64,000 nt of DNA from Bradyrhizobium sp. URHD0069 (GCF_000701345.1 NZ_KL370776.1:191321-255320), one strand, 5' to 3'; numbered from the stretch's first letter, positions 23,844-33,880 are shown. Numbers and translations are program-made. The notes: generated by a model from the sequence alone, not told the origin.

Positions 23844-25625
23844 ATGGCACTCAATCTTACCCCCCCTGACATCAGCGAGCTGAAACCGCGGATCACCGTC
23901 TTCGGCGTTGGCGGAGCTGGCGGCAATGCCGTCAACAACATGATCACTGCCGGATTGCAGGGTGTCGATTTCGTCGTCGCCAACACCGACGCGCAGGCGC
24001 TCACCATGTCCAAGGCGCAACGCATCGTGCAGATGGGCACCCAGGTCACGCAAGGCCTCGGCGCCGGCTCGCAGCCGGATGTCGGCGCGGCCGCGGCCCA
24101 GGAAGTCATCGACGAACTCCGCGACCATCTCTCCGGCGCCAATATGGTGTTTGTCACCGCCGGCATGGGCGGCGGCACCGGCACAGGTGCCGCGCCCGTC
24201 ATCGCCAAGACCGCGCGCGACATGGGCATCCTCACCGTCGGCGTCGTCACCAAGCCGTTCCACTTCGAAGGTCAGCGCCGTATGCGCACCGCCGAGTCCG
24301 GCATCGCCGAGCTCCACAAGGTGGTCGATACGCTCCTGATCATCCCGAACCAGAACCTGTTCCGGGTCGCCAACGAAAAGACCACCTTCGCCGACGCCTT
24401 CGCGATGGCCGACCAGGTGCTCTATTCGGGCGTCGCCTGCATCACCGACCTGATGGTCAAGGAAGGCCTGATCAATCTCGACTTTGCCGACGTTCGCGCG
24501 GTGATGCGCGAGATGGGCAAGGCGATGATGGGTACCGGCGAAGCCACCGGCGAGAAGCGCGCCTTGACCGCGGCCGAAGCCGCCATTGCCAATCCGCTGA
24601 TTGACGATTCCTCGATGAAGGGCGCGCGCGGCCTGTTGATCTCGATCACCGGCGGCAAGGACCTGACGTTGTTCGAGGTCGACGAAGCCGCAACCCGGAT
24701 TCGCGAAGAGGTCGATCAGGACGCCAACATCATCGTCGGCGCCACCTTCGACGAGACCCTCGATGGCGTAATCCGCGTCTCCGTCGTTGCTACCGGCATC
24801 GAACAGGCGCTGATCTCGCGCAATGCAGCCGCGCCGGCTGCAACGGTGAACAATGCAGTGCCTTCAAACGCCCCGGACAGCCGTCTGGCCGATCTGACCG
24901 CGCGGCTGCGCGCCGATAATGCGCGCCTTTCCGAGCGCGCCGGGAAACAGGATACGTCGAATGCGGCGCCGACGGCTCCCGCTGCGCAGCGCAACTCGAA
25001 CAGCGTCGAGCGTGCGGCGCTGGCGGCGATCGCCGCAGCGGTGGCGCCCGAGACGCAGCAGCAGGTTGCACTCCAGCCCGCATCCTACGGCGACGTCATG
25101 GTTCGCCCTATTGCGCAGAAGCCGACCTTGTTCCCGGATCACGACGCGGCACGCGTCGAGGCCCATGAGCCCGCGACGCCCGAGACCTTCATCCCACAAC
25201 CGGCCGAACGCGCGCCGGTTCGCGCCCCGCGGATGCCGAAGTTCGAAGACCTGCCGATGCCGGCGCAGAATGAAATTCGGCATGCCCGCGGCGAAGTTGA
25301 GGAGGAGCATCCGCAAAAGACCCGGATGTCGCTGCTGCAGCGCCTTGCCAATGTCGGTTTGGGGCGTCGCGACGAAGAGACCGAGCCGCCGATCGCGGCC
25401 CGCGGCTCGGGTCCGGCAATGGCCCCAATGCCGGCGCTGCCGGAGCGGAGGCCGCAGCGCTCGGTCGCGCAGCAAATCGCGGCTAACGAGCCGGTATCGG
25501 AATATGCCCGCCGGCCCGCTCCCCAGGGGTTGGACGCTCACGGACGCCCGGCACCTGTTGCCCCGACGCCACAGGGCGACGATCATTTGGATATCCCCGC
25601 CTTCCTGCGTCGCCAGGCCACCTGA
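23844..25625 (+). CDS. ftsZ: Cell division tubulin FtsZ
   Basis: The GTPase that forms the Z-ring, 593 residues. The globular domain (about 10-320) carries FGVGGAGGNAVNNMI, NTDAQAL, the tubulin signature GGGTGTG at 109-115, and NFAD-like NLDFADVRAVM. An unusually long, Ala/Pro/Arg/Gln-rich linker of about 250 residues follows. The conserved FtsA/ZipA-binding tail LDIPAFLRRQAT closes the protein at 582-593. Long linkers are normal in Rhizobiales, so 593 residues is expected. A gagaggca ribosome site precedes the ATG. It is the last gene of the dcw run and is followed by an intrinsic terminator. Confidence 0.98.
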   Translation: MALNLTPPDISELKPRITVFGVGGAGGNAVNNMITAGLQGVDFVVANTDAQALTMSKAQRIVQMGTQVTQGLGAGSQPDVGAAAAQEVIDELRDHLSGANMVFVTAGMGGGTGTGAAPVIAKTARDMGILTVGVVTKPFHFEGQRRMRTAESGIAELHKVVDTLLIIPNQNLFRVANEKTTFADAFAMADQVLYSGVACITDLMVKEGLINLDFADVRAVMREMGKAMMGTGEATGEKRALTAAEAAIANPLIDDSSMKGARGLLISITGGKDLTLFEVDEAATRIREEVDQDANIIVGATFDETLDGVIRVSVVATGIEQALISRNAAAPAATVNNAVPSNAPDSRLADLTARLRADNARLSERAGKQDTSNAAPTAPAAQRNSNSVERAALAAIAAAVAPETQQQVALQPASYGDVMVRPIAQKPTLFPDHDAARVEAHEPATPETFIPQPAERAPVRAPRMPKFEDLPMPAQNEIRHARGEVEEEHPQKTRMSLLQRLANVGLGRRDEETEPPIAARGSGPAMAPMPALPERRPQRSVAQQIAANEPVSEYARRPAPQGLDAHGRPAPVAPTPQGDDHLDIPAFLRRQAT

Positions 25626-25649
25626 AGTTCGTTACAATTCGGCGACGAA

Positions 25650-25686
25650 AAAGGTCCCGGCTGTTGCAGCCGGGACCTTTGTTTTT
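25650..25686 (+). terminator. Intrinsic terminator after ftsZ
   Basis: A 14-base perfect stem, aaaggtcccggctg with cagccgggaccttt, a 3-base loop and then gttttt. It lies 25 bases past the ftsZ stop and is the strongest terminator signal in the window. It closes the dcw transcription unit. Confidence 0.93.
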
Positions 25687-25972
25687 GGGCGCTGACGGGG
25701 CGCAGCGACTTTCTCAAGCTACTGATATTAAACGGTTATTTATGTATTGGTGGTGGGATGGTGTCGCCAGACCTGTTCCAAACAGCGGCCTAATTTGGTT
25801 AACCTTTGTCATGAATACGGCAGAGATGGGGTAACAATTCGTAAAAAAGCGTGAGTTGGCGGTGTTTGGAGCAATGACTATGGTCTCGCGTGACTTGGGG
25901 AAACTTAAAGACGAATCGGCGCGGCAATCGCGTCATTCTAAACTTTAGGTAAGTCAGTGGTGGGCAATTTGA
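25687..25972 (+). promoter_or_regulatory. ftsZ-lpxC spacer, probable lpxC promoter region
   Basis: A 286-base spacer that is clearly more AT-rich than its surroundings (for example attaaacggttatttatg at 25727-25744 and caattcgtaaaaaag at 25836-25850). Since the ftsZ terminator lies upstream, lpxC must be transcribed from here. I cannot place the -35/-10 boxes with confidence and see no small gene in it. Confidence 0.5.
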
Positions 25973-26932
25973 ATGAAGTTTAGCCGGCAAACAACGCTTC
26001 GGTCGCAAGCCACCGTGACGGGCGTTGGCGTTCATTCTGGTCTACCGGTAAATTTGACCTTGGGACCTGCACCTGTGGATGCGGGTTTTATTTTTGTCCG
26101 TACGGGCCTGGACGGTTGCGACCGCGAGATTCGGGCCAATGCCGAATCCGTGATCTCTACCGAATTTGCAACCGTCTTGGGCGACCGCGAAGGTCCGCTG
26201 GTTTCAACCGCCGAGCATGTGCTTGCTGCCCTGCGCGGCATGGGCGTCGATAACGCCACCATCGAGATCGATGGTCCGGAAGTCCCGATCATGGATGGCA
26301 GCGCAGCCGCCTTCGTCGCCGCCATCGATCAGGCCGGTATGTTCACACAGTCGGCGTCGCGCCGCTTCATCCAGGTGCTGAAGCCGGTGCAGGTCGCGAT
26401 GGGTGATTCGTTCGGCGAGTTGCGCCCCTATGGGGCCGGCTTCCGCGCCGAGCTCGAAATTGACTTCACTAATCCGGCAATCGGTCGCCAGAGCTATGTG
26501 CTCGATCTCAGCTCCGAACGGTTCCGCCGCGAGATTTGTCGCGCCCGGACCTTTGGATGCGTGAGCGATGTCGCTCGGCTTTGGAACGCCGGCTTCGCCC
26601 TTGGCGCGTCGTTTGAGAATTCGGTGGTGTTCGACGAAACCAGTCTGCTCAACACCGAAGGGCTGCGCTACAGCGACGAGTGCGTGCGCCACAAGGTTCT
26701 CGATGTTATCGGCGACCTCGCGCTCGCCGGCCTGCCTCTGCTTGGCGCTTATCGTTCGGTGCGCGGCGGCCACAAGCTCAATTACGCGGTACTGACGGCC
26801 CTGATGGCTGATCGCAGTGCCTGGCGGGTGATCGAGGGCGAAACCGCCCGTCGTTCGCGCACGCACGCCGAAGCCGGCAGCGGTATGGTGGGCGGCATGA
26901 TCGCCCCGGCTTACAGCCCGGATGTGTCCTAA
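25973..26932 (+). CDS. lpxC: UDP-3-O-acyl-N-acetylglucosamine deacetylase
   Basis: The zinc-dependent committed step of lipid A synthesis, 319 residues. The first zinc His is His82 in AEHVLAALRGMGVDNA. The second His and the Asp are His240 and Asp244 in RHKVLDVIGDLALAG. GPEVPIMDGSAAAFV and CRARTFGCVSDV are further LpxC blocks. The C-terminus ends shortly after the second domain. There is no obvious ribosome site in front of the ATG. It connects cell wall growth with outer-membrane synthesis; LpxC next to ftsZ is a common arrangement. Confidence 0.96.
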   Translation: MKFSRQTTLRSQATVTGVGVHSGLPVNLTLGPAPVDAGFIFVRTGLDGCDREIRANAESVISTEFATVLGDREGPLVSTAEHVLAALRGMGVDNATIEIDGPEVPIMDGSAAAFVAAIDQAGMFTQSASRRFIQVLKPVQVAMGDSFGELRPYGAGFRAELEIDFTNPAIGRQSYVLDLSSERFRREICRARTFGCVSDVARLWNAGFALGASFENSVVFDETSLLNTEGLRYSDECVRHKVLDVIGDLALAGLPLLGAYRSVRGGHKLNYAVLTALMADRSAWRVIEGETARRSRTHAEAGSGMVGGMIAPAYSPDVS

Positions 26933-27191
26933 CCATCTCGGAAAGGTCTGAGCGTCTCCTGCGCACCGCCGACCCGACCCTGATTTGCCGCAATAACCAT
27001 GATTGCCACGATCAGCCCAACCGCCTTAATCCGGGCGAAATGCCTACGTATCCGGTTGGTTAACGGACTTTTTTCGGCTACACAGGCTCGCAGTTGCATG
27101 GCACGGCGCCAGCGGCATGACACTCATGGCGTGCACGATCCGTTCAGGGCGCGCGGCGGGCACCGCATCACAGGCGTCGGGTCTTAAATTC

Positions 27192-28136
27192 ATGTCGGCA
27201 CAGCGTATGACGCTCGAACCACGCAAGTTATCGGCTGGCGCTGGCCGAAGCCGGAGTGCTGCTCGCAACCGAGTTGCGGCGGGCAACTGGATTGGGCGGC
27301 AGTTGCGGCTGGCTGCGGGTCTGGTTGTGCTTGCGGTCCCCTTGAGCGGATGCGGCACCGGCTCGCTGTGGGACAAGTTTTTGGCCAAGGACGACACCTT
27401 CGTCGAGGAGCCCGCGGACAAGCTCTACAATGAGGGCTTGTACCTGATGAATCAGAGGAAGGATCCGAAGGCGGCGTCGAAGAAATTCGAGGAGGTCGAC
27501 CGCCAGCATCCTTATTCCGACTGGGCGCGCAAATCGCTGCTGATGTCGGCCTATTCCTTTTACAATGCCGGCGACTACGACAGCTGCATCGGCGCCGCGA
27601 CGCGTTACGTCACCTTGCACCCGGGAAGCTCCGACGCGGCCTACGCGCAATACCTGATCGCCGCCTCGCACTACGATCAGATTCCGGACATTACCCGCGA
27701 CCAGGGCCGCACCGAGAAGGCGATCGCAGCGCTGGAAGAGGTGATTCGCAAGTATCCGACCTCCGAATATGCCGTCAGCGCCAAGGCCAAGCTCGAAGGC
27801 GCGCGCGATCAGCTCGCCGGCCGCGAAATGAATGTCGGCCGCTATTACATCGAAAAGCGCGACTACACGGCCGCCATCAACCGCTTCAAAACCGTGGTCA
27901 CCCAGTATCAGACCACGCGGCATGTCGAGGAGGCGCTGGCCCGGCTGACCGAAGCCTATATGGCGATCGGTATCGTGGGCGAGGCGCAAACCGCAGCCGC
28001 CGTGCTCGGGCACAATTTTCCTGACAGCCGCTGGTACAAAGATGCTTATAATCTTGTAAAGTCCGGTGGCGTCGAGCCGAGCGAGAACAAGGGTTCCTAC
28101 ATCTCCAAGGCCTTCAAGAAGCTGGGTCTCGGCTAA
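27192..28136 (+). CDS. bamD: Outer membrane assembly lipoprotein BamD
   Basis: An essential TPR lipoprotein of the BAM complex that inserts outer-membrane proteins, 314 residues from the ATG at 27192. A lipobox LSGC places the modified Cys at residue 54, so the n-region is unusually long and a later start (27207) is possible. The mature part has TPR-like repeats: ADKLYNEGLYLMNQRKDPKAA, KFEEVDRQHPYSDWARKSLL, SYYNAGD-like SFYNAGDYDSC, RYVTLHPGSSDAAYAQYL and YYIEKRDYTAAINRF. The 259 bases between lpxC and this start hold only an AT-richer ggttaacggacttttttc stretch. Confidence 0.94.
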   Translation: MSAQRMTLEPRKLSAGAGRSRSAARNRVAAGNWIGRQLRLAAGLVVLAVPLSGCGTGSLWDKFLAKDDTFVEEPADKLYNEGLYLMNQRKDPKAASKKFEEVDRQHPYSDWARKSLLMSAYSFYNAGDYDSCIGAATRYVTLHPGSSDAAYAQYLIAASHYDQIPDITRDQGRTEKAIAALEEVIRKYPTSEYAVSAKAKLEGARDQLAGREMNVGRYYIEKRDYTAAINRFKTVVTQYQTTRHVEEALARLTEAYMAIGIVGEAQTAAAVLGHNFPDSRWYKDAYNLVKSGGVEPSENKGSYISKAFKKLGLG

Positions 28137-28201
28137 CAGCGTCCTCTGTCCGAAATTCCTGACAGATTGGCGATAACCACCTCACCAGGATCTGACCTCG
28201 C

Positions 28202-29875
28202 ATGCTGGCGCGTCTTTCGATCCGTGACATCGTCCTGATCGAACGGCTCGATATCGAGTTTGCCCGTGGTCTTGCGGTGCTGACCGGCGAAACCGGCGCG
28301 GGCAAATCCATCCTGCTTGATGCCTTCGCGCTGGCGCTCGGCGGCCGTGGCGACGCCGGCCTTGTCCGTCACGGCGTCGAACAAGGGCAGGTCACCGCGG
28401 TGTTCGATGTCCCGAAGGGTCATCCGGCCTCGGCGATCCTGAGCGACAACGGGCTCGATGATACCGGTGAGATGATCCTGCGCCGCGTGCAGCTTGCCGA
28501 CGGCCGCACCCGTGCCTTCATCAACGATCAGGCGATCAGCGTGCAGACCCTGAAAGCGGTCGGCTCCGCGCTGGTTGAAATTCACGGCCAGCACGACGAG
28601 CGCGCGCTGGTCGATGCCTCGACCCACCGGCAGCTGCTCGATGCCTTTGCCGGCCTGGAGAGGGACGTCGCGGCGCTGGAGGCGCTGTGGGACGCAAGGC
28701 GCGCCGCCAATACCGTGCTCGACGAGCATCGTGCCGGGATGGAGCGTGCCGCCCGTGAAGCGGACTATCTGCGCCATGCCTCCGACGAACTCAAGAAGCT
28801 GGCGCCCAAGGACGGCGAGGAGACCGCGCTCGCCGAACGCCGCACCACGATGATGCAGGGCGAGAAGATCGCAACCGACCTGCGCGAGGCGCAGGACGCC
28901 GTCAGCGGCAATCATTCGCCGGTGGCGGCGCTGTCAGCGGCCGTGCGCCGGCTGGAGCGCCGCGCCGGAAATTTGCCGGCGCTGGTCGAGCCCGCGGTGA
29001 AAGCGATCGATGCGGCGATCAACGCGCTGGAAGAGGCCGACCAGCACCTTAACGCGGCGCTGGTCGCAGCCGACTTCGATCCCGCAGAACTTGAACGCAT
29101 CGAGGAGCGGTTGTTCGCGCTACGCGCGGCATCCCGCAAATATTCGACGCCGGTCGACGGTCTTGCGGCGCTGGCCGCGAAATATGCCGCCGACGTGGCG
29201 CTGATCGATGCCGGCGCCGATCAGTTGAAGAAGCTGGAGGCGGCGGCGGCCGAGGCCGACAAGCGCTACAACGCGGCCGCGACCAAACTCTCCGCTGCGC
29301 GGGCGAAGTCGGCGGAGAAGCTCAACAAGGCGGTCAATGCCGAACTCCCGCCGCTGAAGCTCGAGCGCGCAACGTTTACGACGCAGATCGAATCCGATCC
29401 GAAATCCCCGGGACCGCAGGGTTTCGATCGTATCGAGTTCTGGGTGCAGACCAATCCAGGCACGCGGCCGGGGCCCTTGATGAAGGTCGCTTCCGGCGGC
29501 GAACTGTCGCGGTTTCTGCTGGCATTGAAGGTGGTGCTATCCGATCGCGGTTCGGCGCCGACTTTGGTGTTCGATGAAATCGACACCGGTGTCGGCGGCG
29601 CGGTGGCGGATGCGATCGGCGCCCGGCTGGCGCGGCTTGCCGGCAAGGTGCAGGTGATGGCGGTGACCCACGCGCCGCAGGTCGCCGCGCGCGCCAATCA
29701 ACATCTGCTGATTTCAAAGGACGCACTCGACAGAGGCAAGCGGGTCGCTACCCGCGTCAATGCCCTCGCCGCCGATCACCGCCGCGAGGAAATTGCCCGC
29801 ATGCTGGCGGGGGCGGAGATCACCGCCGAAGCCCGCGCGGCGGCGGAACGGCTGCTCAGGGCAGCCACGGCGTGA
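28202..29875 (+). CDS. recN: DNA repair protein RecN
   Basis: An SMC-like ATPase acting in double-strand break repair, 557 residues. The Walker A LTGETGAGKSILLDA lies at about residues 30-44, and EIHGQHDERALVD (Q-loop region) follows. The middle 160-360 is rich in A, E, L and K and should form the coiled coil. The C-terminal head has the signature KVASGGELSRFLLALKVVL, Walker B LVFDEIDTGVGG and VMAVTHAPQVAARA. It lies 65 bases after bamD on the same strand; the bamD-recN-ligA order recurs in alphaproteobacteria. Confidence 0.96.
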   Translation: MLARLSIRDIVLIERLDIEFARGLAVLTGETGAGKSILLDAFALALGGRGDAGLVRHGVEQGQVTAVFDVPKGHPASAILSDNGLDDTGEMILRRVQLADGRTRAFINDQAISVQTLKAVGSALVEIHGQHDERALVDASTHRQLLDAFAGLERDVAALEALWDARRAANTVLDEHRAGMERAAREADYLRHASDELKKLAPKDGEETALAERRTTMMQGEKIATDLREAQDAVSGNHSPVAALSAAVRRLERRAGNLPALVEPAVKAIDAAINALEEADQHLNAALVAADFDPAELERIEERLFALRAASRKYSTPVDGLAALAAKYAADVALIDAGADQLKKLEAAAAEADKRYNAAATKLSAARAKSAEKLNKAVNAELPPLKLERATFTTQIESDPKSPGPQGFDRIEFWVQTNPGTRPGPLMKVASGGELSRFLLALKVVLSDRGSAPTLVFDEIDTGVGGAVADAIGARLARLAGKVQVMAVTHAPQVAARANQHLLISKDALDRGKRVATRVNALAADHRREEIARMLAGAEITAEARAAAERLLRAATA

Positions 29876-29883
29876 TTTTTAAG

Positions 29884-29982
29884 GTCATTCCGGGGCGCCG
29901 CAGGCGAACCCGGAATCTCGAGATTCCCCCGATGTGCAATTGCACATCTGAGGTCTGGTCCTTCGGACCATCCCGGAATGAC
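29884..29982. repeat. Palindromic repeat, gtcattccgg family (copy A4)
   Basis: A 99-base element with outer arms gtcattccgg / ccggaatgac, a middle ggaatctcgagattcc, and inner hairpins gatgtgcaattgcacatc and ggtccttcggacc. It is the most complete A-type copy and ends 17 bases before ligA. Confidence 0.9.
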
Positions 29983-29999
29983 GGACCAGAACATTAGTC

Positions 30000-32150
30000 A
30001 TGATGGCAAAACCCAGAACAAAAACCCGTCCCGCAATCGACACCCTCACCAAGGCCCAGGCCAAGGTCGAGCTGAAACGGTTGGCGCTCGAAATCGAGAA
30101 CCACGACAAATACTATTACCAGGAGGATGCGCCGAAGATTTCGGACGCCGAATACGATGCGCTGCGTCAGCGTCTCAACTCGATCGAAGCCAGGTTTCCT
30201 GAATTCGTCACCAGCGACTCGCCGTCGCAGAAAGTCGGCGTGCAGCCGTCCGGGCGTTTTGCCAAAGTTCGCCACGCGGTGCCGATGCTGTCGCTTGAAA
30301 ACGCTTTGGCGGAGCAGGACGTGCTCGATTTCATCGGCCGTATTCGCCGCTTCCTGAAACTCGGCGACGACGACAACATCGCCTTCAGCGCCGAACCGAA
30401 GATCGATGGGCTCTCGATGTCGCTGCGTTATCAAGGCGGCGAGCTCGTTACCGCCGCCACGCGCGGCGACGGCGCCGTGGGCGAAGACGTCACCGCCAAC
30501 ATCCGCACGCTCGAGGACGTGCCGAAAAGACTGAAAGGTCGCAACGTGCCCGATATCTGCGAGGTGCGCGGCGAAGTCTACATGACCAAACAGGCGTTCC
30601 TCGCGCTGAACGAGCGGCAAAAGGCGGCCGGCGAGACCATCTTTGCCAATCCGCGCAATTCGGCAGCGGGCTCGTTGCGCCAGAAGGATCCATCCATCAC
30701 CGCCTCGCGTCCGCTCGGCTTCTTTGCTTACGCTTGGGGCCAGATGAGCGACATGCCTGAGAACACCCAGTCCGGCATGATCAAATGGTTCGAGCGTTGC
30801 GGCTTCAAGACCAACCCGCTCACCAGGCTTTGCCACTCGGTCGAGCAATTGCTCGCCTTCCATCGCCAGATCGAAACCCAGCGATCGCATCTCGACTACG
30901 ACATCGACGGCGTGGTCTACAAGATCGATCGCATCGACTGGCAGGAGCGCCTCGGGTTTGTGTCGCGCACGCCGCGTTGGGCGATCGCGCACAAGTTCCC
31001 GGCCGAGCGCGCCATGACCGTGCTGCGGGATATCGAAATCCAGGTCGGACGCACCGGCTCCTTCACGCCGGTCGGCAAGCTCGAGCCGATCGGCGTCGGC
31101 GGCGTCATCGTGCAGAACGTCACGCTGCACAACGAGGATTACATCAGGGGTATCGGCGGCAACGGCGAGCAATTGCGCGAGGGCCGCGACATCCGGATCG
31201 GCGACACCGTCATCGTCCAGCGCGCAGGCGACGTCATCCCGCAGGTGGTGGACGTGGTGCTCGACAAACGTCCCAAAGATGCCAAGCCATATCACTTTCC
31301 GAAGAAGTGTCCGTGCCCGCTGCATACCGACGTGGTGCGCGAGGAGACCGCAACCGGCGAGGAGGGCGCGCGCGCCCGCTGCACCGGCGAATTCGCCTGT
31401 CCCTACCAGACCATCGAGCACCTGAAGCTGTTCGCCTCGCGCCGCGCCTTTGACATCGACGGACTGGGCGAGAAGCAGATCGAATTCTTTTTCGAGAAGG
31501 GATGGGTAAGAGAGCCGGCCGACATCGTCACGCTGGAAGCGCGCAACGCGAAGCTCAAGCTTGAGGAGATCGAAGGCTATGGCCAAACCTCAGTGCGCAA
31601 TCTTTTCGAGGCGATCAGGCGGCGGCGCGAGATTCCACTCGAACGTTTCATCTACGCGCTTGGCATGCGCCATGTCGGCGAGACCACCGCGCTGGCCCTG
31701 GCGCGCGGCTATGGCTCATGGGAAGCTTTCCATGATGCCTGCCTCAGGGTCGCCAAGGGCGATGAGGAGACCATCGCCGAGATGGACGCGCTCGACCAGA
31801 TCGGCGACACCGTGATCAAGAGCGTCGCCGCCTATTTCGGCGAGAGCCATAACCGGGGCATCGTCGAGCGGCTGACCAGGGAAGTCACCATCCTCGATGC
31901 CGAAAAGCCGAAAAGCAATTCGGCGGTCGCCGGCAAGACCGTGGTCTTTACCGGCGCGCTGGAGAAGATGACGCGCGACGAAGCCAAAGCCATGGCCGAG
32001 CGGCTCGGCGCCAAGGTGTCCGGGTCGGTGTCGAAGAAGACCGATTATGTGGTCGCCGGTCCCGGCGCCGGCTCAAAACTTGCCGAGGCCAAGAAGCACG
32101 ACGTCGCCGTGCTGACCGAAGACGAGTGGCTGAAGCTGGTCGGGGCATGA
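30000..32150 (+). CDS. ligA: NAD+-dependent DNA ligase
   Basis: Seals nicks in replication and repair, 716 residues. Order of domains: Ia (about 20-75, with HDKYYYQEDAPKISDAEYD), adenylation with the nucleophile Lys134 in EPKIDGLSMSLRY, OB fold (VGRTGSFTPVGKLEPI), a Cys4 zinc finger (CPCPLHTD ... RCTGEFACPYQ, about 435-465), helix-hairpin-helix repeats (IDGLGEKQIEFF and following) and a C-terminal BRCT domain (about 635-716, GKTVVFTGALEKMTRDEA, EDEWLKLVG). All catalytic features are present. ATG codons at 30000 and 30003 are both possible starts. Confidence 0.97.
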   Translation: MMAKPRTKTRPAIDTLTKAQAKVELKRLALEIENHDKYYYQEDAPKISDAEYDALRQRLNSIEARFPEFVTSDSPSQKVGVQPSGRFAKVRHAVPMLSLENALAEQDVLDFIGRIRRFLKLGDDDNIAFSAEPKIDGLSMSLRYQGGELVTAATRGDGAVGEDVTANIRTLEDVPKRLKGRNVPDICEVRGEVYMTKQAFLALNERQKAAGETIFANPRNSAAGSLRQKDPSITASRPLGFFAYAWGQMSDMPENTQSGMIKWFERCGFKTNPLTRLCHSVEQLLAFHRQIETQRSHLDYDIDGVVYKIDRIDWQERLGFVSRTPRWAIAHKFPAERAMTVLRDIEIQVGRTGSFTPVGKLEPIGVGGVIVQNVTLHNEDYIRGIGGNGEQLREGRDIRIGDTVIVQRAGDVIPQVVDVVLDKRPKDAKPYHFPKKCPCPLHTDVVREETATGEEGARARCTGEFACPYQTIEHLKLFASRRAFDIDGLGEKQIEFFFEKGWVREPADIVTLEARNAKLKLEEIEGYGQTSVRNLFEAIRRRREIPLERFIYALGMRHVGETTALALARGYGSWEAFHDACLRVAKGDEETIAEMDALDQIGDTVIKSVAAYFGESHNRGIVERLTREVTILDAEKPKSNSAVAGKTVVFTGALEKMTRDEAKAMAERLGAKVSGSVSKKTDYVVAGPGAGSKLAEAKKHDVAVLTEDEWLKLVGA

Positions 32151-32197
32151 GGCGCGGTCGCTTCGCTGCGCACTGGGTTGTCATCACGCACCCGGTT

Positions 32198-32297
32198 GTC
32201 GTCACCCGCGAAGGCGCCTGACCCAGTACGCCGCGGCGGTTGCGATGAACAGCTACTTCACGGAGTACTGGGTCGCCCGGTCAAGCCGGGCGATGAC
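32198..32297. repeat. Palindromic repeat, gtcgtcacccgcg family (copy B3)
   Basis: gtcgtcacccgcgaaggcg with acccagtac at the left and gtactgggt with cgggcgatgac at the right. It fills the space between the convergent ligA and MFS genes. Confidence 0.85.
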
Positions 32298-32312
32298 TGC
32301 GTGTCTCCCAAT

Positions 32313-33584
32313 TTACAATAATCCCGACTCTTCCTCTTCGGCCTGCTCGATCAATTTCTCGCTGACCACGACGTTGCGGCGGGGAACCAGGAAAATCATG
32401 GTCGATGCGCAGGCGATCGATAAAACGACGATGGCGATATTGAGCGGCACCGGGGTCGCGAAGTGGCCGCCGAGATAGGCGCCGAATTGCGAAACCAATG
32501 AGCCGATCCCCATCTGCAGAAATCCCATCGCGCCCGACGCGGTGCCCGCCGCCTCGGGGCGGACGCTGATGGCGCCGGCCGCCGAGTTCGACATCACGAA
32601 GGCGTTGGCGAACATCACCAGCATCTGGGTGCCGAACAGCCATGACGGCGCCTGATTGAGCCCGGTGACGCCCCACAGCAGGTTCAGCAGGCTGCCTGCG
32701 AATTGCAGCGCCAGCCCGAACCAGATCAGTTTTTCCAGCGAATGACGCGGCGCGAAGCGCACGCAGAACAGGTTTCCGATCAGATAGGCGAATCCTGAGG
32801 TCGCAAACCATGCGCCGTATTCGGCGCTGGAGCGGCCCATCTGGGTGACCACGATATAGGGGCCGCCGCCGGCGAAGGTGAAGATGATCTGCGAGGCCAG
32901 CACCTGACACAGCACATAGCCGATGAAGGCGCGGCTAGTGAGCAGGTTGCCGACATCGCCGCGAAATCCGCCGGCTTCGGTACGCTCGCGGCGGGTTTCC
33001 GGCAGCGCCACCGCAATGGCCACCGCGATCAAAAGAGAAGCGCCTGTGATGACGTAGAAGATCGCGCGCCAGCCGAAGGCGATCTCCAACAGACCGCCGG
33101 TCAGCGGACTCAGCATCTGCGCGATCATCATGACCGCGATGACCAGGCTGATCATGGAACTGATGCGGTCGCGGCTGTAGAGATCGCGGATGATGGCGCG
33201 GCTCACCACCATGCCGCTGGCGCCGCCCAGCGCCTGCAGAAAACGCGCCGCGATCAGTTGCGGCAACGTTTCTGCGAAGATGCAAGCAGCGCTCGCCGCC
33301 ACCATCAGGCCGAGACCCGCCAGCAGCACGGGGCGGCGGCCGAAGCGATCCGACAGCGGGCCCATGATGATTTGCGAACAGGCGATGCCGACCATGAAGA
33401 GCGACACGGTCATCTGCGCGACCGAGATATCGCGCCCGAATGTGGTGGCCAGCACGGGCAGCGCCGGTACCAGCATATAGAGCGAAATCGGCGCGACGCC
33501 CGTCATCGCGACAAGCAGCAGCAGAACGGTCCGGGATGTCGCGACGGTAGTGTTATTTTTCGCCGCTTCAGGCGGCTTGCCCAT
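32313..33584 (-). CDS. Bcr/CflA-family multidrug efflux MFS transporter
   Basis: A twelve-segment proton-driven exporter of the major facilitator superfamily, about 423 residues. The pattern ISLYMLVPALPVLATTFG at segment 1 and GPLSDRFGRRPVLLAGL (the motif A loop between segments 2 and 3) are typical of Bcr/CflA drug exporters. ARFLQALGGASGMVVSRAI is the matching segment 4 block. Possible starts are a GTG at 33611 and ATGs at 33596 and 33584; I chose the last because it is closest to the conserved part. The C-terminus is acidic (IEQAEEEESGLL). The substrate cannot be told from sequence. Confidence 0.9.
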   Translation of the reverse strand: MGKPPEAAKNNTTVATSRTVLLLLVAMTGVAPISLYMLVPALPVLATTFGRDISVAQMTVSLFMVGIACSQIIMGPLSDRFGRRPVLLAGLGLMVAASAACIFAETLPQLIAARFLQALGGASGMVVSRAIIRDLYSRDRISSMISLVIAVMMIAQMLSPLTGGLLEIAFGWRAIFYVITGASLLIAVAIAVALPETRRERTEAGGFRGDVGNLLTSRAFIGYVLCQVLASQIIFTFAGGGPYIVVTQMGRSSAEYGAWFATSGFAYLIGNLFCVRFAPRHSLEKLIWFGLALQFAGSLLNLLWGVTGLNQAPSWLFGTQMLVMFANAFVMSNSAAGAISVRPEAAGTASGAMGFLQMGIGSLVSQFGAYLGGHFATPVPLNIAIVVLSIACASTMIFLVPRRNVVVSEKLIEQAEEEESGLL

Positions 33585-33717
33585 CACTCCATGCATGCAA
33601 ATCTGATCCACTCCCTGAATCAGACTGTAGCGTTATCCCTCAGGGGGAATACGGCCGTTTCGGAATGCGGCTATTCCGTTTTCGGGACGCGCAACGCACA
33701 CAGCAACACACACAATT

Positions 33718-33820
33718 GTCGTCACCCGCGGAGGCGGGTGACCCAGTATTCCAGAGGCGTCAGCGATAGAGCCGAGAAGCCGCAGCGTACTGGGTACCCC
33801 GCTTTCGCGGGGTATGACGA
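33718..33820. repeat. Palindromic repeat, gtcgtcacccgcg family (copy B4)
   Basis: Arms gtcgtcacccgcggaggcgg and cgctttcgcggggtatgac with inner acccagtat/gtactgggta. It lies in the 296-base gap between the MFS start and the aminopeptidase stop. The remainder of that gap has no recognisable gene. Confidence 0.88.
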
Positions 33821-33880
33821 GTTTATTGTGGAGCGGCACCGTGCGTAACGCGCGCGCCCTGCAACAACGCGGCCCTTTTC

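Noticed and set aside
25790..25815. CtrA-like half sites (ggttaacc) before lpxC, also near 15050, 27056 and 47567
   Set aside because: None has the full TTAA-N7-TTAA spacing or TTAACCAT; gttaac is too short to claim cell-cycle control.
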